A stretch of 64,000 nucleotides of DNA, taken from Sphingomonas sp. PP-CE-3G-477. Lineage in GTDB: Bacteria; Pseudomonadota; Alphaproteobacteria; Sphingomonadales; Sphingomonadaceae. The position numbers and the translations under genes are program-made. The stretch spans positions 372,001 to 436,000 of the forward strand of contig NZ_QAOF01000002.1 of assembly GCF_003050745.1 (NCBI RefSeq), written 5' to 3'. Shown here in pieces: positions 33,581 through 42,732 of the stretch (position 1 is the stretch's first letter; each line of letters opens with the position of its first letter). The notes under the pieces were generated by a model. It was given only the letters and a program-made list of their open reading frames with translations. It was not told where the DNA came from and made no database searches.

Positions 33581-35119
33581 TCAGCGAGCCTCTGCCTCGA
33601 ACGCCGCCAGATCCCGCTCCAACGCAACCTGACGCGCCGCCTTCACACTACCGGCAACGAACGCCTCGCAAGCCGCAGCCTCGACCACCCGACACACCAC
33701 GACCTTTGCTCCACCAGCGCGGTCAACCCAAAGACTAGCCCCCGGCAGGAAGCTATACTGCAACCCATCGCGCACGATCTGCTTCAGATCCGCATAGCGC
33801 AGCCCCTGCTCGGTCACCGCGCGGACATACTCGTTAGTCATGTCACTCCGCGACACACCCTCGTCGTCGGTCGACAGCACCACGGGCACCCCGGCCTCGC
33901 GGTACAGCGACAACGGATGCGCCGCGCCCTTCACGCCGAGGATGACCGCGTTGCTGGTGAGATTGATCTCCACCGCCACCCGGTCCCGCGCCATCCGCTT
34001 CAGCAACCCGGCCGCGTCCGTCTCGTAGGAAATGTCGATGCCGTGTCCGATCCGCCGAGCCCCCGCGACCTCCACCGCATCGCGGATATGGAATGCCAGC
34101 TCGCGTGGCGGGACCAGCCCAAGCGTCAGTTCCCCCGCGTGCAGCGATAGCGCAACCTTCGGATACCGCGCCTTCAGGAACGCGATCATCCGCATGTGCA
34201 GCGCATAGTCGCGCACCGCCACCGGATCATGCTCGGGCGCCGCGATGTTCACGCCCACAAAGCGCGCATCCGCCGAGACAAGCGCAAACCCGAACGCGAG
34301 TTGCGCAAACACTTGTGCCGCCGGCACCGTCCGGATCGCCGTATAGAGATAGCGCATCTCCACCGCGCACCCGGGCTTCGGCGTCGCGGTCGCACACCCG
34401 TCGATCCGCGCCAGCTCGGTATCGAACCCGTCATATTCCGCGCGCGCCTGCGCCACCGCGGCGGGCAGCAACGGCGTCAACCGCGCGAGCATCCCCGCAA
34501 AGTCGTTCGCATCTACGTCGCGCGTGTCCCCCAGCCGCGCGGCGAGCGTCGCCATCGCGCCCGATCCGCTGCCAAGCTCGACATAGCTCACCCGGTCCGC
34601 CGCCGCCTGCGCGCGCGTCAGCGACAGCGACTTCGCTTCGTTGCCCATCGCCGCCGGCCAGAACGCCCCGAACGTCGCGAAGAACCGGTCGTACCCGGAC
34701 GTCTCCGGATCGCCGACCCCGCTCTCGAACCCGCGCGTCGACAGCGCGTCGATCATCTGGCTGTACCGCGGATACTCCCGTTCCAGCCCAGCCGCGGGTA
34801 TCCGGTTCGGCGCGTCGCACGCCTTCTGGTCCGCCGGCTTGGCCACGATCCGGTGCGTATCGGTCGCGATGCACAGCCCATCGTCACCCGCCCAACGCAG
34901 GAAATCCTCCGCATAGATCGCGCCCCCGCTGTGGTTGTGCAGGTCGCCCCCCTTCGGCATCCGCTGCAGGAACATCCGCAACCGTGGCGGGCTCCCCGCG
35001 ATCGTATCGAGATACGCCGCGGTCCGCGCCTCGTCCGACACCGCGCGCTTTGGAGCAGCCTCTGCCGCCGACGCGCACAATGCCAAGCCAATGCAACTCG
35101 CAGTCCACAATGAACGCAT
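33581..35119 (-). CDS. Exported adenosine deaminase-like enzyme
   Basis: A 512-residue protein with a signal peptide (residues 1-21, ending ASAAEA) when started at the ATG at 35119; a 15-residue longer frame weakens the signal. Adenosine deaminase motifs are complete: MPKGGDLHNHSGGAIYAE (HxH), SLHAGELTLG with the catalytic glutamate, ARRIGHGIDISYE, and VVLSTDDEGVSRSDMTNEY. Length is above that of cytosolic ADA and close to secreted ADGF-type enzymes. It would turn extracellular or periplasmic adenosine into inosine for the nucleoside-cleaving enzymes of this locus. It ends 4 bp from the permease stop on the other strand. Confidence 0.87.
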   Translation of the reverse strand: MRSLWTASCIGLALCASAAEAAPKRAVSDEARTAAYLDTIAGSPPRLRMFLQRMPKGGDLHNHSGGAIYAEDFLRWAGDDGLCIATDTHRIVAKPADQKACDAPNRIPAAGLEREYPRYSQMIDALSTRGFESGVGDPETSGYDRFFATFGAFWPAAMGNEAKSLSLTRAQAAADRVSYVELGSGSGAMATLAARLGDTRDVDANDFAGMLARLTPLLPAAVAQARAEYDGFDTELARIDGCATATPKPGCAVEMRYLYTAIRTVPAAQVFAQLAFGFALVSADARFVGVNIAAPEHDPVAVRDYALHMRMIAFLKARYPKVALSLHAGELTLGLVPPRELAFHIRDAVEVAGARRIGHGIDISYETDAAGLLKRMARDRVAVEINLTSNAVILGVKGAAHPLSLYREAGVPVVLSTDDEGVSRSDMTNEYVRAVTEQGLRYADLKQIVRDGLQYSFLPGASLWVDRAGGAKVVVCRVVEAAACEAFVAGSVKAARQVALERDLAAFEAEAR

Positions 35120-35304
35120 GACCAAATCTCGCGATATCAGAGCAATAGGATGCGAACCGGACACGCTGTCTTACGTCGCGATATCACTATCCGACGAAGC
35201 CGCCCCCCGCAGGCTCAGCGATAACCGGGCAACTCCGCCGCGTTCAACAGCAAACAAAGCCACGATCCATTGCCGAAATGAGCGCATCCGGACCGTTCGA
35301 CGAT

Positions 35305-35424
35305 CCTTCCTCGCCAAGGGCAGGTGATGACGCAGGCGACGGAAGCGGCGGACACACAACGGAGATTATCCCAGCGTCCTCGTCCGTCGGGCGACGCCTG
35401 CCGCCTCCCCCCTCGCGAGGGGGA
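35305..35424. repeat. Diverged copy of the 130-bp palindromic repeat
   Basis: It starts CCTTCCTCGCCAAGGGCAGG and ends near CCTCCCCCCTCGCGAGGGGG, with GGCGACGGAAGCGG and GTCCGTCGGGCGACGCCTGC inside, matching the order of the copy at 32083-32212. It lies between genes, in a decayed region. Confidence 0.65.
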
Positions 35425-35438
35425 TTTCCAGAGCCCAA

Positions 35439-35600
35439 TCACGTGGGCGGCAACTCCAGCCAGGTCTCGGCGCTCGCTCCGATATCGAAGTCGGGACGGA
35501 CGAATAACCGGGCCTCGAAAGGCGGCTCAACCCACTCTTCTTCGTGACCAAGAGCGGCGCTCCTGCTACGATCGAACCAAGATGCACCTTTGCCGTCGCG
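35439..35600 (-). pseudogene. C-terminal coding remnant of an unknown protein
   Basis: An open stretch of 53 codons without a start codon ends at the TGA at 35439-35441. Its translation is protein-like and acidic (HEEEWVEPPFEARLFV, then DIGASAETWLELPP). I do not recognise the family. It overlaps the COG4705 remnant's edge and sits among other broken genes, so a remnant is more likely than a working gene. Confidence 0.3.
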
Positions 35601-35603
35601 TTA

Positions 35604-35774
35604 CCGGCTTATTGCGGAAATCCCCGACTGCAGCATCGAGTGGCCGGATCAGGATGAAGGCCGTCCGCCGACGGTCTCGCCCAGCGTGGTCGCGAGGATC
35701 TTGATGACCCAGAAGCCGAGCGTCACCGCCGGCACCTTGATAAGGGCAGCACGGGCGGGGTCTGACAGGAGCAT
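35604..35774 (-). pseudogene. Internally deleted COG4705-type membrane protein remnant
   Basis: From the ATG at 35774 (GGAG eight bases upstream) the frame reads into KVPAVTLGFWVIKILATTLG, the typical first helix of COG4705 membrane proteins. Directly after GETVGG the sequence continues, in a shifted frame, as FILIRPLDAAVGDF, which belongs to the last third of the same family. About 180 middle residues are missing. The gene is dead. Confidence 0.6.
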
Positions 35775-36186
35775 CGCGCGATCTCCAACGAACGGCGCGA
35801 CGTCTAGACCTCCGCTCGGACCGCGAAAATAGGCGCCCGCGAACATTGGGAAATGGTATCGTCGCGAGCGCAACGCGATTGGGGCCCCGGAGGTCGGGGC
35901 GAGTATGCGGCGACTGTTTAGACGCTTTGTGCAACCTGCCGCCTGCATTCAACCGACAGGCGGACGGGCGCGTCTTTTGGGTGCACCGACGCGACCCCCG
36001 ACTTGATTCAGTTCGGTGCGTCTGGCCCGTGCACCCTAATACCACGCACGGACGCATTGTTTCCACGCGGCGACCAACGTGCGTACCGACGGCATCGTTG
36101 CATGGGTACGGATGCCGGGAGTGCCCGGCATGAAACTCGTCAGGACTGCGTGCCAGCGTTCCTGCCATGATCTGGAAAGACACACC

Positions 36187-36351
36187 ATGCCCCTCCCCTC
36201 GAAATTGAGCGTCGCCCAGGCGATGATCGTCACCGCAGCGACTGCCTTCAGCACGACGTTGTGCCTGCTGGCGGTCGTCGGTCCCGTCTACGAACGATCT
36301 GCGCACATGGCCTTGAGCAGCCCGCACATGCGCCCCAGCGCGCTTGCCTAG
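36187..36351 (+). CDS. Small single-helix membrane protein
   Basis: A 54-residue frame beginning MPLPSKLSVAQAMIVTAATA with one membrane helix (about residues 10-33, ending LLAVVGP). GGAAAG lies about nine bases before the ATG. The longer frame starting at 36079 has no ribosome site. Small helix proteins of this look are common in sphingomonads and have no known function. It overlaps the end of the neighbouring remnant by four bases on the other strand. Confidence 0.4.
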   Translation: MPLPSKLSVAQAMIVTAATAFSTTLCLLAVVGPVYERSAHMALSSPHMRPSALA

Positions 36352-36734
36352 CCCACCGTCAACGGTGCCGAAAGGAATTGCCGGACATGCGCCACGAACG
36401 CCAGCGATGCGGGCTCTCGTCCGAGCAAGAGGTGGTTGTCGCTGTCGAGCGTGACGAACTCGGCGCCCGGTATCTCCGCGGCCAGCTCGCCACCAGTCGC
36501 CAGCGGAATACGACGATCGCCCCGCGCGTGCATCACGAGCGTCGGCGCCTGCACGTTCTTCAGGATCGGGCGCACGTCTATGTCGGCGAACACTTCGAGG
36601 TAGCGCGCGGCGTTCTCGGCGGAGACCGTCTGGCGCTGAAAAAGGTTGAACCAGTCGAGTTCCTCGGTGGTCGCGCTCGGCATGAAGGTCGCCGTCACGA
36701 CCTGTCGATAAGCGGCATCCGTACGGCCCCAACC
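36348..36734 (-). pseudogene. C-terminal half of an alpha/beta hydrolase
   Basis: The segment starting GWGRTDAAYRQVVTATFMP and containing WFNLFQRQTVSAENAARYLE, VQAPTLVMHARGDRRIP and the catalytic-histidine region LDSDNHLLL corresponds to the last 130 residues of alpha/beta hydrolases about 280 residues long. The half with the nucleophile elbow is absent, and the frame upstream of GWGR (to 36803) is unrelated. It is a truncated remnant. Confidence 0.6.
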
Positions 36735-36901
36735 CTGTCGGACGCGACAAACGGATCGAGCCACAGCACTTCCATTACGAAAAGTTCGCGCCGAGCTGAG
36801 CATACCGCCAACACCGTCCCCCTGATGCCTCAGGAACCGATCCGGTAAGTAAGCGCCGTTTCAAACACCCGCGGTTGTGCATCACTCCGCAGACCGCACG
36901 T

Positions 36902-39475
36902 CTAGAAGAGCTTGCGCAGACCGAGCCGGACGGAGCGACCTAACGGATCGATGTACGCGGCCTGGAAACGGTTTGGGACCCGCCCGAGCCGGTCGCGCAC
37001 ATCGATCCGATCGTTCAACAGGTTCTCGACCGTGAACTGCAGCATCATGGTTTTCGCCCAAGGACGTTTGACGATCTGGTCGACCTTGAGCGATGCGTAG
37101 GGCACGAGCCACGTCCGCCCCGAAAAGCGAAGGTCCGACGCCGCCAGGTCGCTGCGAATTCGGGTCGGCCCCTGCAACCGGCCGTACAGCCCGATGTTCG
37201 CGGCCCCGAGCGATCCGCTGAGGTTCAGTTCGGTTTCCCAGCGGGGCCGCCCGCCGGTGCCGGTCAGCGTGTCGCCATCCAGCAGGTCCAGCGCCGGTAG
37301 ATCGCTCCGCAACGACAGGCGATCGTCGAGCCGCCAGGTCGTGGTCATCGACACATAGATTTGCGGCCTGGGCTTGGGCGCGGCTGGCGGCGGGCTGTCC
37401 TTCGCGGCGGTGCCGACGGGCGGCGTCGGCGGCCGGGGGGTACGACCGATCGGCGTCGACACGCTGAGCGTGACCTGCATCTTCTTTTCGCGTTCGCGCG
37501 CGATGTTGACCGGCCTCAGGTCGGCACTGACAAGTTGGCCTGCGGCATTGCGCTGAAACGCGTCGGCGAACGCGGTCTGGAATGCCGCGGTGGCGCTGCC
37601 CAACGTCGCCGTCTGATTGCCGATGCGCGTTTCGAGATAATTGGCGGTAAGCCGCAGATCCTTTGCCTTGATCGGCGATACGGCCACGCCCAGCGTGACG
37701 ATCCGTCGGCGTTCCGGGGCCAAGGCAGGGTTGCCGCCGGCGATCGTCGTGACGAGCACGCTGGTGCCGGTGGTGAAGTCGAAAAAGGGCGTGTTCGGCG
37801 TGGTGACCGTCGAATTGGTCAACAGCGCGATCGCCGGTGGGGTCTGCGCGTCGTTGACCGATGCGATCAGCTGGATCGGTTGCACCGGGGACCATGTCAG
37901 GCCATAGTTGGAACTGACCAGCCGACCATAATCGGACACGTCCGAGACACCGATCATCCCGTTGACCGACAACTGCCCGAGGAACGCGAGGACGTTCTGG
38001 TTGGCGGAGGCGATCGGAATATCCGCGTTGACGCTTGCCCCCTTCGTCGTGCGCGTGAGATCCAGCGTCGATTGCTGCAAACCCGGCAGGCTGCCCGAGC
38101 TGCTCGATCGTGCGTAATCGCCCGACAGCGTGATCTGCGCGTCGCCGGCCGGCAGCTTGACCAGCGGACCGTTCGCGACCGCCTTCGTCAGCAATGTGCC
38201 CGTCACGGTGCGGCTTCGATAGTCCTGACGCAGCGCGGCCGCCGCGGGGCTAAGCATCGCCAGCGGATCGCCGCCCGCATCGACAGAGGCCTGCAAGTCG
38301 TCGATCGGGACGCCTTGTTGCGACCGTGCCAGCCCGCGCACCCGGTCGTAGCTGGTCGTGACGTTCCACCCCCAGCGCCGGATACTGCCCTGCACCAGGC
38401 CAGAACCGTGCAGGGTCAGGCTCGCATTCCGCTGCCGGAGCACCGCGTCCGGCAGATAGCGGTAGAGCAAGACATCGCTGGCAAAGGGCAGCGCGCCGCT
38501 CCCTCCCGGTACGGTCAGCAGGGCGGGCGCCAGGCCGTTCAAACCAGTGCTCCGCTGCGCTTCCATCGACAGGTTGAGCGACCCACTCATCGACTTGCCG
38601 ATCGGCGCGGCGACGGTGCCGTCGACAGAGATCCTGTCGCTACGCTGCTGGAGCGAGCGATACCGCCCGATATCGGTAACCGCAGGCGCCCCTGCGCCGG
38701 CGACGTATCCCGCCAGCGTCCGCTGACCTGCCGGGTCGTTCGGCACTGCGGCGATCGTAACCGGATTACCGACCAGCGCATCCAGCGCGGGATCGATACT
38801 CCCCCCGCCTACCCCCGTAACGTTGCCGCCAAGCGCATACAGCATGTCCGGATCGGGGACGATCGCACGTTCGCTTTGCAGGACCGGATTGAGCCGCAGA
38901 TGCGACATGGTCAGCGTTGCGCGGCGCGGGCCGTCGATACGGGCGGCGGTTACCTCGACATAGTTCGTCTCGCCTCCGCCTTCCGTCGTGGTGCCGGTGG
39001 CCTGCTGATACGTGACCGCGCGAAACGTCTTTTTGGTGATGAAGTTCATCACACGAACGGTGGCGGGGAAACCGAAGCGTGCAGCCTCGGACTCCGGCAA
39101 GACCTCGATCTTCTCCATCGCCTCCTGCGGCAGGCTGTAGAGTTCGTTCATGCTCGACATCCGTCGGCCGTTGAGCAGATAGACCGGATCCCCGCCGCTT
39201 GCCGACGTCGTGAGCGTTTTCAGGCGTTCGAGCAAAGTCTTCAGATCGGTCGCGCCCAGCGCCTGGATCGCCGCCTGATCCAGGGTCGCGGTCGGATCTA
39301 CAACACCAACCGCGCTGCCGGCAGTCCGCTGACCCGTGATGACGATCTCGTCCTGGCTGGAAGACGGTGCCTCCAGAGGTATATCCTGAGCCGATCCAGC
39401 GCCTGGTAATGCCACGCCCCCCGCAAGGCAGGCGAGCATTGTTCGAAAGGGGCGAACCTCTAACCCATAACTCAC
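36902..39475 (-). CDS. Divergent TonB-dependent receptor-like outer-membrane protein
   Basis: An 857-residue protein with a signal peptide (MLACLAGGVALPGAGSAQ inside the first 31 residues; the ATG at 39475 or 39439 may be used). EIVITGQR near residue 45 is TonB-box-like. The plug is atypical: VYLLNGRRMSSMNELYSLP and MEKIEVLPESEAARFGFP resemble a sphingomonad subfamily in which the usual RG-GEPGG signature is absent. Near residue 690 a proline-rich stretch (TPPVGTAAKDSPPPAAPKPR) interrupts the barrel. The barrel ends RSVRLGLRKLF. The substrate is unknown and no partner genes flank it. Confidence 0.75.
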   Translation of the reverse strand: MSYGLEVRPFRTMLACLAGGVALPGAGSAQDIPLEAPSSSQDEIVITGQRTAGSAVGVVDPTATLDQAAIQALGATDLKTLLERLKTLTTSASGGDPVYLLNGRRMSSMNELYSLPQEAMEKIEVLPESEAARFGFPATVRVMNFITKKTFRAVTYQQATGTTTEGGGETNYVEVTAARIDGPRRATLTMSHLRLNPVLQSERAIVPDPDMLYALGGNVTGVGGGSIDPALDALVGNPVTIAAVPNDPAGQRTLAGYVAGAGAPAVTDIGRYRSLQQRSDRISVDGTVAAPIGKSMSGSLNLSMEAQRSTGLNGLAPALLTVPGGSGALPFASDVLLYRYLPDAVLRQRNASLTLHGSGLVQGSIRRWGWNVTTSYDRVRGLARSQQGVPIDDLQASVDAGGDPLAMLSPAAAALRQDYRSRTVTGTLLTKAVANGPLVKLPAGDAQITLSGDYARSSSSGSLPGLQQSTLDLTRTTKGASVNADIPIASANQNVLAFLGQLSVNGMIGVSDVSDYGRLVSSNYGLTWSPVQPIQLIASVNDAQTPPAIALLTNSTVTTPNTPFFDFTTGTSVLVTTIAGGNPALAPERRRIVTLGVAVSPIKAKDLRLTANYLETRIGNQTATLGSATAAFQTAFADAFQRNAAGQLVSADLRPVNIAREREKKMQVTLSVSTPIGRTPRPPTPPVGTAAKDSPPPAAPKPRPQIYVSMTTTWRLDDRLSLRSDLPALDLLDGDTLTGTGGRPRWETELNLSGSLGAANIGLYGRLQGPTRIRSDLAASDLRFSGRTWLVPYASLKVDQIVKRPWAKTMMLQFTVENLLNDRIDVRDRLGRVPNRFQAAYIDPLGRSVRLGLRKLF

Positions 39476-39645
39476 GAGACGCAGATCACGGTGGCAGGGG
39501 TGTCGATCATCGTCACGGTCTCGCGAGTGGGTCGATCAGGAGTGGAGCGAGCTATCGTGTCCGGAATGCGGCGCTTTCTGGCAACAGGAGAGGCATGAGC
39601 CTAGTTTGGTTCGTTCTCGATGCATTCCCCGCGCAAAAAGCGACC

Positions 39646-39969
39646 TTAGAAACGCCATTTGAACGTCACGGCCGCAGCGGGGGTCGTAGCGACGGGGCTC
39701 TGGTGTTGAATGACGTGGATGGCGGTCTCGGCGTTCAGCGGCCCTTTGAAATCCGCATCCAAGGGCTTGGCGGCAAATCCGCGTACGTCACCCAACCAGA
39801 TGTCCATGCCTTTTGGCGCGCACACGATGATCTCGTCCGACTGTCCTCGGTCCAGGCACGTCAATACTTTTGGTCGCACCTTCGCCAGATCGAAATTCAC
39901 GACGTCGGGGACGACCGTCAACGGGCCGGTCTGTGACGCCAGGGCTGCGACGATTAGAACAACTTCCAT
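39646..39969 (-). CDS. Small exported protein of unknown function
   Basis: A 107-residue protein from the ATG at 39969, with GGGAGA five bases upstream. A short hydrophobic N-terminus (MEVVLIVAALASQ) suggests export. The central CLDRGQSDEIIVCAPKG resembles a recurrent motif of small sphingomonad periplasmic proteins, where a conserved cysteine pair flanks a DEIVVC segment. The longer frame up to 40080 lacks a ribosome site. No function is known. Confidence 0.5.
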   Translation of the reverse strand: MEVVLIVAALASQTGPLTVVPDVVNFDLAKVRPKVLTCLDRGQSDEIIVCAPKGMDIWLGDVRGFAAKPLDADFKGPLNAETAIHVIQHQSPVATTPAAAVTFKWRF

Positions 39970-40334
39970 CCGAATCTCCCTGTTCTGGAACGCCTGTCGC
40001 CAGAGGGGCCGCAGAGTAGACAGTCCGCACGTAGTACATCTCGAAACGAAGTAGGCTGATCGTACCAGAGCGCGGATCATGCGAGGTGTTTAGGGCGATA
40101 AGGTGGCAGTTCGGGTGAAGCTTCAGAACAAGACCTCGTGTCGACGGAAGACGCATCAACAGCTATCCGCTGAGTCCTTCGCGCCGGCCGAGTTCAAAAA
40201 CTCATTCACGGTCACGCGCCGGTCATCTCGGCTCTACCGCCCCGCGCCGCGCCTAGGATCGGTCGATCCTAATCCGGGTTTCGCAATTCGGCACGCCATC
40301 GCGTTCCCGGCCTGAAACACACCTGCTTCATCTC
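39970..40334. other. Non-coding stretch
   Basis: Between the small exported protein and the FtsX gene end I see no convincing reading frame, hairpin or repeat; the short open frames here lack start signals. Confidence 0.5.
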
Positions 40335-42722
40335 CTAGAGCTGGCGCAGAGCGCACGCAGGTTCGGCCCGTGCGACCCGCCATGCCTGGGTCGCAACCGT
40401 CGCCACAGCGATGACGAGCCCGAGCGCGCTGGCGCAGACGAAATAGATCGGCGAGAGGGCGATCCTGTCGTCGAACCCGCCCAGCCAGCGCGACATCGCG
40501 AGCCACGCGATTGGCCAGGCGATCGCGTTCGCAAGGAGGACCGGCTTGAGGAACTGGACCAGCAACAGCCGCATCACGTCGCGGGTCGAGGCCCCCAGCA
40601 CCTTGCGGATACCGATTTCCTGGAACCTCCGCATGGTATCGAACGCCGCCAGGCCGTAAAGCCCCAGGCATCCGATCGCGACCGTCAGCACCGCGCCGGT
40701 CGTGAACAGCCGCGACTGCTGGACGTCCTGGCGATAATAGGATTCGTACAGTTTCTGATCGACCGTGATTGCGCCCGACAGCACATTCGGAGCCAGGCGA
40801 CGCCATACCGATTCGACCTGCGCAAGCACTCCTGCGACGTCGCTATTGGTGCGAATGACGAGGACCGGGGCTGCGCCGCCATCTGTTCGATAGCTGTACG
40901 AGACAGCGTTGAGCGGCTCGCGCGGCGTGGCGAAACGCATGTCGCCGACGACGCCGATGATCCGCGCCGTCCGGTCGCCTTGTGCAATGACCTGTCCGAC
41001 GGCGGCGGCGGGAGTTGCAAAGCCCAGACGCTGGATCGCCGTGCGGTTGAGGATGACATTGTGATCGCGCGTCTCCTTGCCCTCATCGTCCTGCTCCTCG
41101 TCGATCGCGAAGCGGCCTGGGTCAAATCGGCGACCGGCGAGCAGCGCGACGCCGTAAGTTTCGAAAAAACGCTCGCCGACCGTCGCCTGGAGGATCATCG
41201 GCGGTTCGTCGGTGGCGCCGGCACGGTGCATGGCGCTGATCGAATAGCTACCTCCAGTGGGTGCGATGCCGCTGGTTGTGGTTGCGGCGACCCCCGGAGT
41301 GGCGCGGATCGCGGTTACAAGCGCCGTGCGTTGCGCGCGATCGACCGCCGCAGCACCATATCCCGGTACCATGATCAAACCGTGGCGTGCGAAACCGATA
41401 TCGGCGTTCTGGACGTGCCGCGTCTGCGCGACGAGTATTCCGGTGCCGATCATCAGTGCGATTGCGATCCCGAACTGAAAAACGACCAGCGTCTTGCGTA
41501 ACCGCGCGCCCGGACGATCGCCGCCTGGCGTCCGCGCCGCCGCCAGCACGGCCGCGGGTTGAAAGCGTGAAATCACGAAGGCAGGATGGAACCCGGCGAG
41601 AACCGACACCGTCATGATCACCAGCGCCAGCGGGACCAAGATCGAGTCCGATCCCCAATAGACGATCGTTAGGTCGGTGCCGCCGGTGGCGTTGACGAAG
41701 GGCAGCGCGATCTCGGCAAGCGCCAACCCGATCAGCGTCGCCAGCGTCACCGCGATCAACGCCTCGCCGAGCAACTGCACGACGAGTGCGCCACGGGTCG
41801 CGCCGACGACCTTGCGAAGCGCAATCTCACGCGCGCGAAGCCCGGCACACGCGGTTGCGAGATTGATGTAGTTGATCACCGCCAGCAGCAGCGTGACGGT
41901 GCCTACCGTGCCGAGTACGGTCACGACCGTCCCGACGGTGCCCGCAGCAAGATGCACGCTGGCGAGCGGCACGATGCCGGTCTTGGCTATATCGACCATG
42001 CCGGCCGGAAAATCGGGATCGGGGTGGCGTTTGACGAACGCCGCCAGTCCGCGCTTTACGCGTGCGGCGGCGGCATCGTCGGGAAATGCCAAGAAAGTCC
42101 GGAAGCCCTTGCCACGCTGTGCCGTCGCATCGGGTGGAACGGCCGTGAACAGGTCGCTGGCGTAGGATATGTTGCCCGGCAGCGGCTGCAACACGGCCCC
42201 GACCCGGTACAGATGGGGCGCACCATCGAACAGGACGGTCAGCGTTCGCCCGATCGAGGAGCCGTCGCCGAAATATGTCCGTGCGGCAGCGGTGGTGATG
42301 ACGATGCCATCGGGCCGCGCGAGCGCGGCGACCGGATCGCCTTCGGCCGACGGAAACGGGAAGAGCTGGAAGTAGGCCGGGTCGACCTGTCCCATCGTTT
42401 GCGCAATGCTTACCGTACCGTTCTGCACCGCGACGTCGTACTGGAGCAATCGCGCACCGCTCGTGCCGGGATAGTCGGCCTTCATCTGCGCCAACATCGG
42501 CGGCAGCGAAGGGATGTCGACCTTCGGATTGCCGGGAAACTGGAGTGTCCGCTCGACCATCCAGACCCGCTCCCATCCCGGCAACACGCGATCGTACCCC
42601 GTCTCGAACCGGACGTAGAGGAACAGCACCAGGAACACCGCGATGCCGAGCGCAAGCCCGCCGATGTTGAGGATAGCGTACAGTCGATGCCGGGTCAGCG
42701 AGCGGTACAAGGCGAGCAACAT
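40335..42722 (-). CDS. MacB-like ABC transporter permease (two FtsX domains), copy 1
   Basis: A 795-residue permease. The ATG at 42722 starts MLLALYRSLTRHRLYAILNI, matching copy 2. Each half has an N-terminal helix, a MacB-type periplasmic domain and a three-helix FtsX domain: the first half shows the REIALRKVVGATRGALVVQL motif, the second FQEIGIRKVLGASTRDVMRL. Such proteins do not form a pore but work as mechanotransmission subunits of MacB/LolCDE-like systems. It is the last gene of a five-gene operon (adaptor, ATPase, small peptide, copy 2, copy 1), ten bases after copy 2. Confidence 0.88.
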   Translation of the reverse strand: MLLALYRSLTRHRLYAILNIGGLALGIAVFLVLFLYVRFETGYDRVLPGWERVWMVERTLQFPGNPKVDIPSLPPMLAQMKADYPGTSGARLLQYDVAVQNGTVSIAQTMGQVDPAYFQLFPFPSAEGDPVAALARPDGIVITTAAARTYFGDGSSIGRTLTVLFDGAPHLYRVGAVLQPLPGNISYASDLFTAVPPDATAQRGKGFRTFLAFPDDAAAARVKRGLAAFVKRHPDPDFPAGMVDIAKTGIVPLASVHLAAGTVGTVVTVLGTVGTVTLLLAVINYINLATACAGLRAREIALRKVVGATRGALVVQLLGEALIAVTLATLIGLALAEIALPFVNATGGTDLTIVYWGSDSILVPLALVIMTVSVLAGFHPAFVISRFQPAAVLAAARTPGGDRPGARLRKTLVVFQFGIAIALMIGTGILVAQTRHVQNADIGFARHGLIMVPGYGAAAVDRAQRTALVTAIRATPGVAATTTSGIAPTGGSYSISAMHRAGATDEPPMILQATVGERFFETYGVALLAGRRFDPGRFAIDEEQDDEGKETRDHNVILNRTAIQRLGFATPAAAVGQVIAQGDRTARIIGVVGDMRFATPREPLNAVSYSYRTDGGAAPVLVIRTNSDVAGVLAQVESVWRRLAPNVLSGAITVDQKLYESYYRQDVQQSRLFTTGAVLTVAIGCLGLYGLAAFDTMRRFQEIGIRKVLGASTRDVMRLLLVQFLKPVLLANAIAWPIAWLAMSRWLGGFDDRIALSPIYFVCASALGLVIAVATVATQAWRVARAEPACALRQL

Positions 42723-42732
42723 CGACCGGCCC

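Noticed and set aside
35566..36750. 394-codon open frame on the minus strand
   Set aside because: It passes through the hydrolase remnant in the wrong frame; only a short end coincides with the COG4705 remnant.
37361..39409. 682-codon open frame on the plus strand
   Set aside because: It is antisense to the TonB receptor at 36902-39475 and is rich in Arg, Gly and Asp without any domain. It is a GC-bias shadow.
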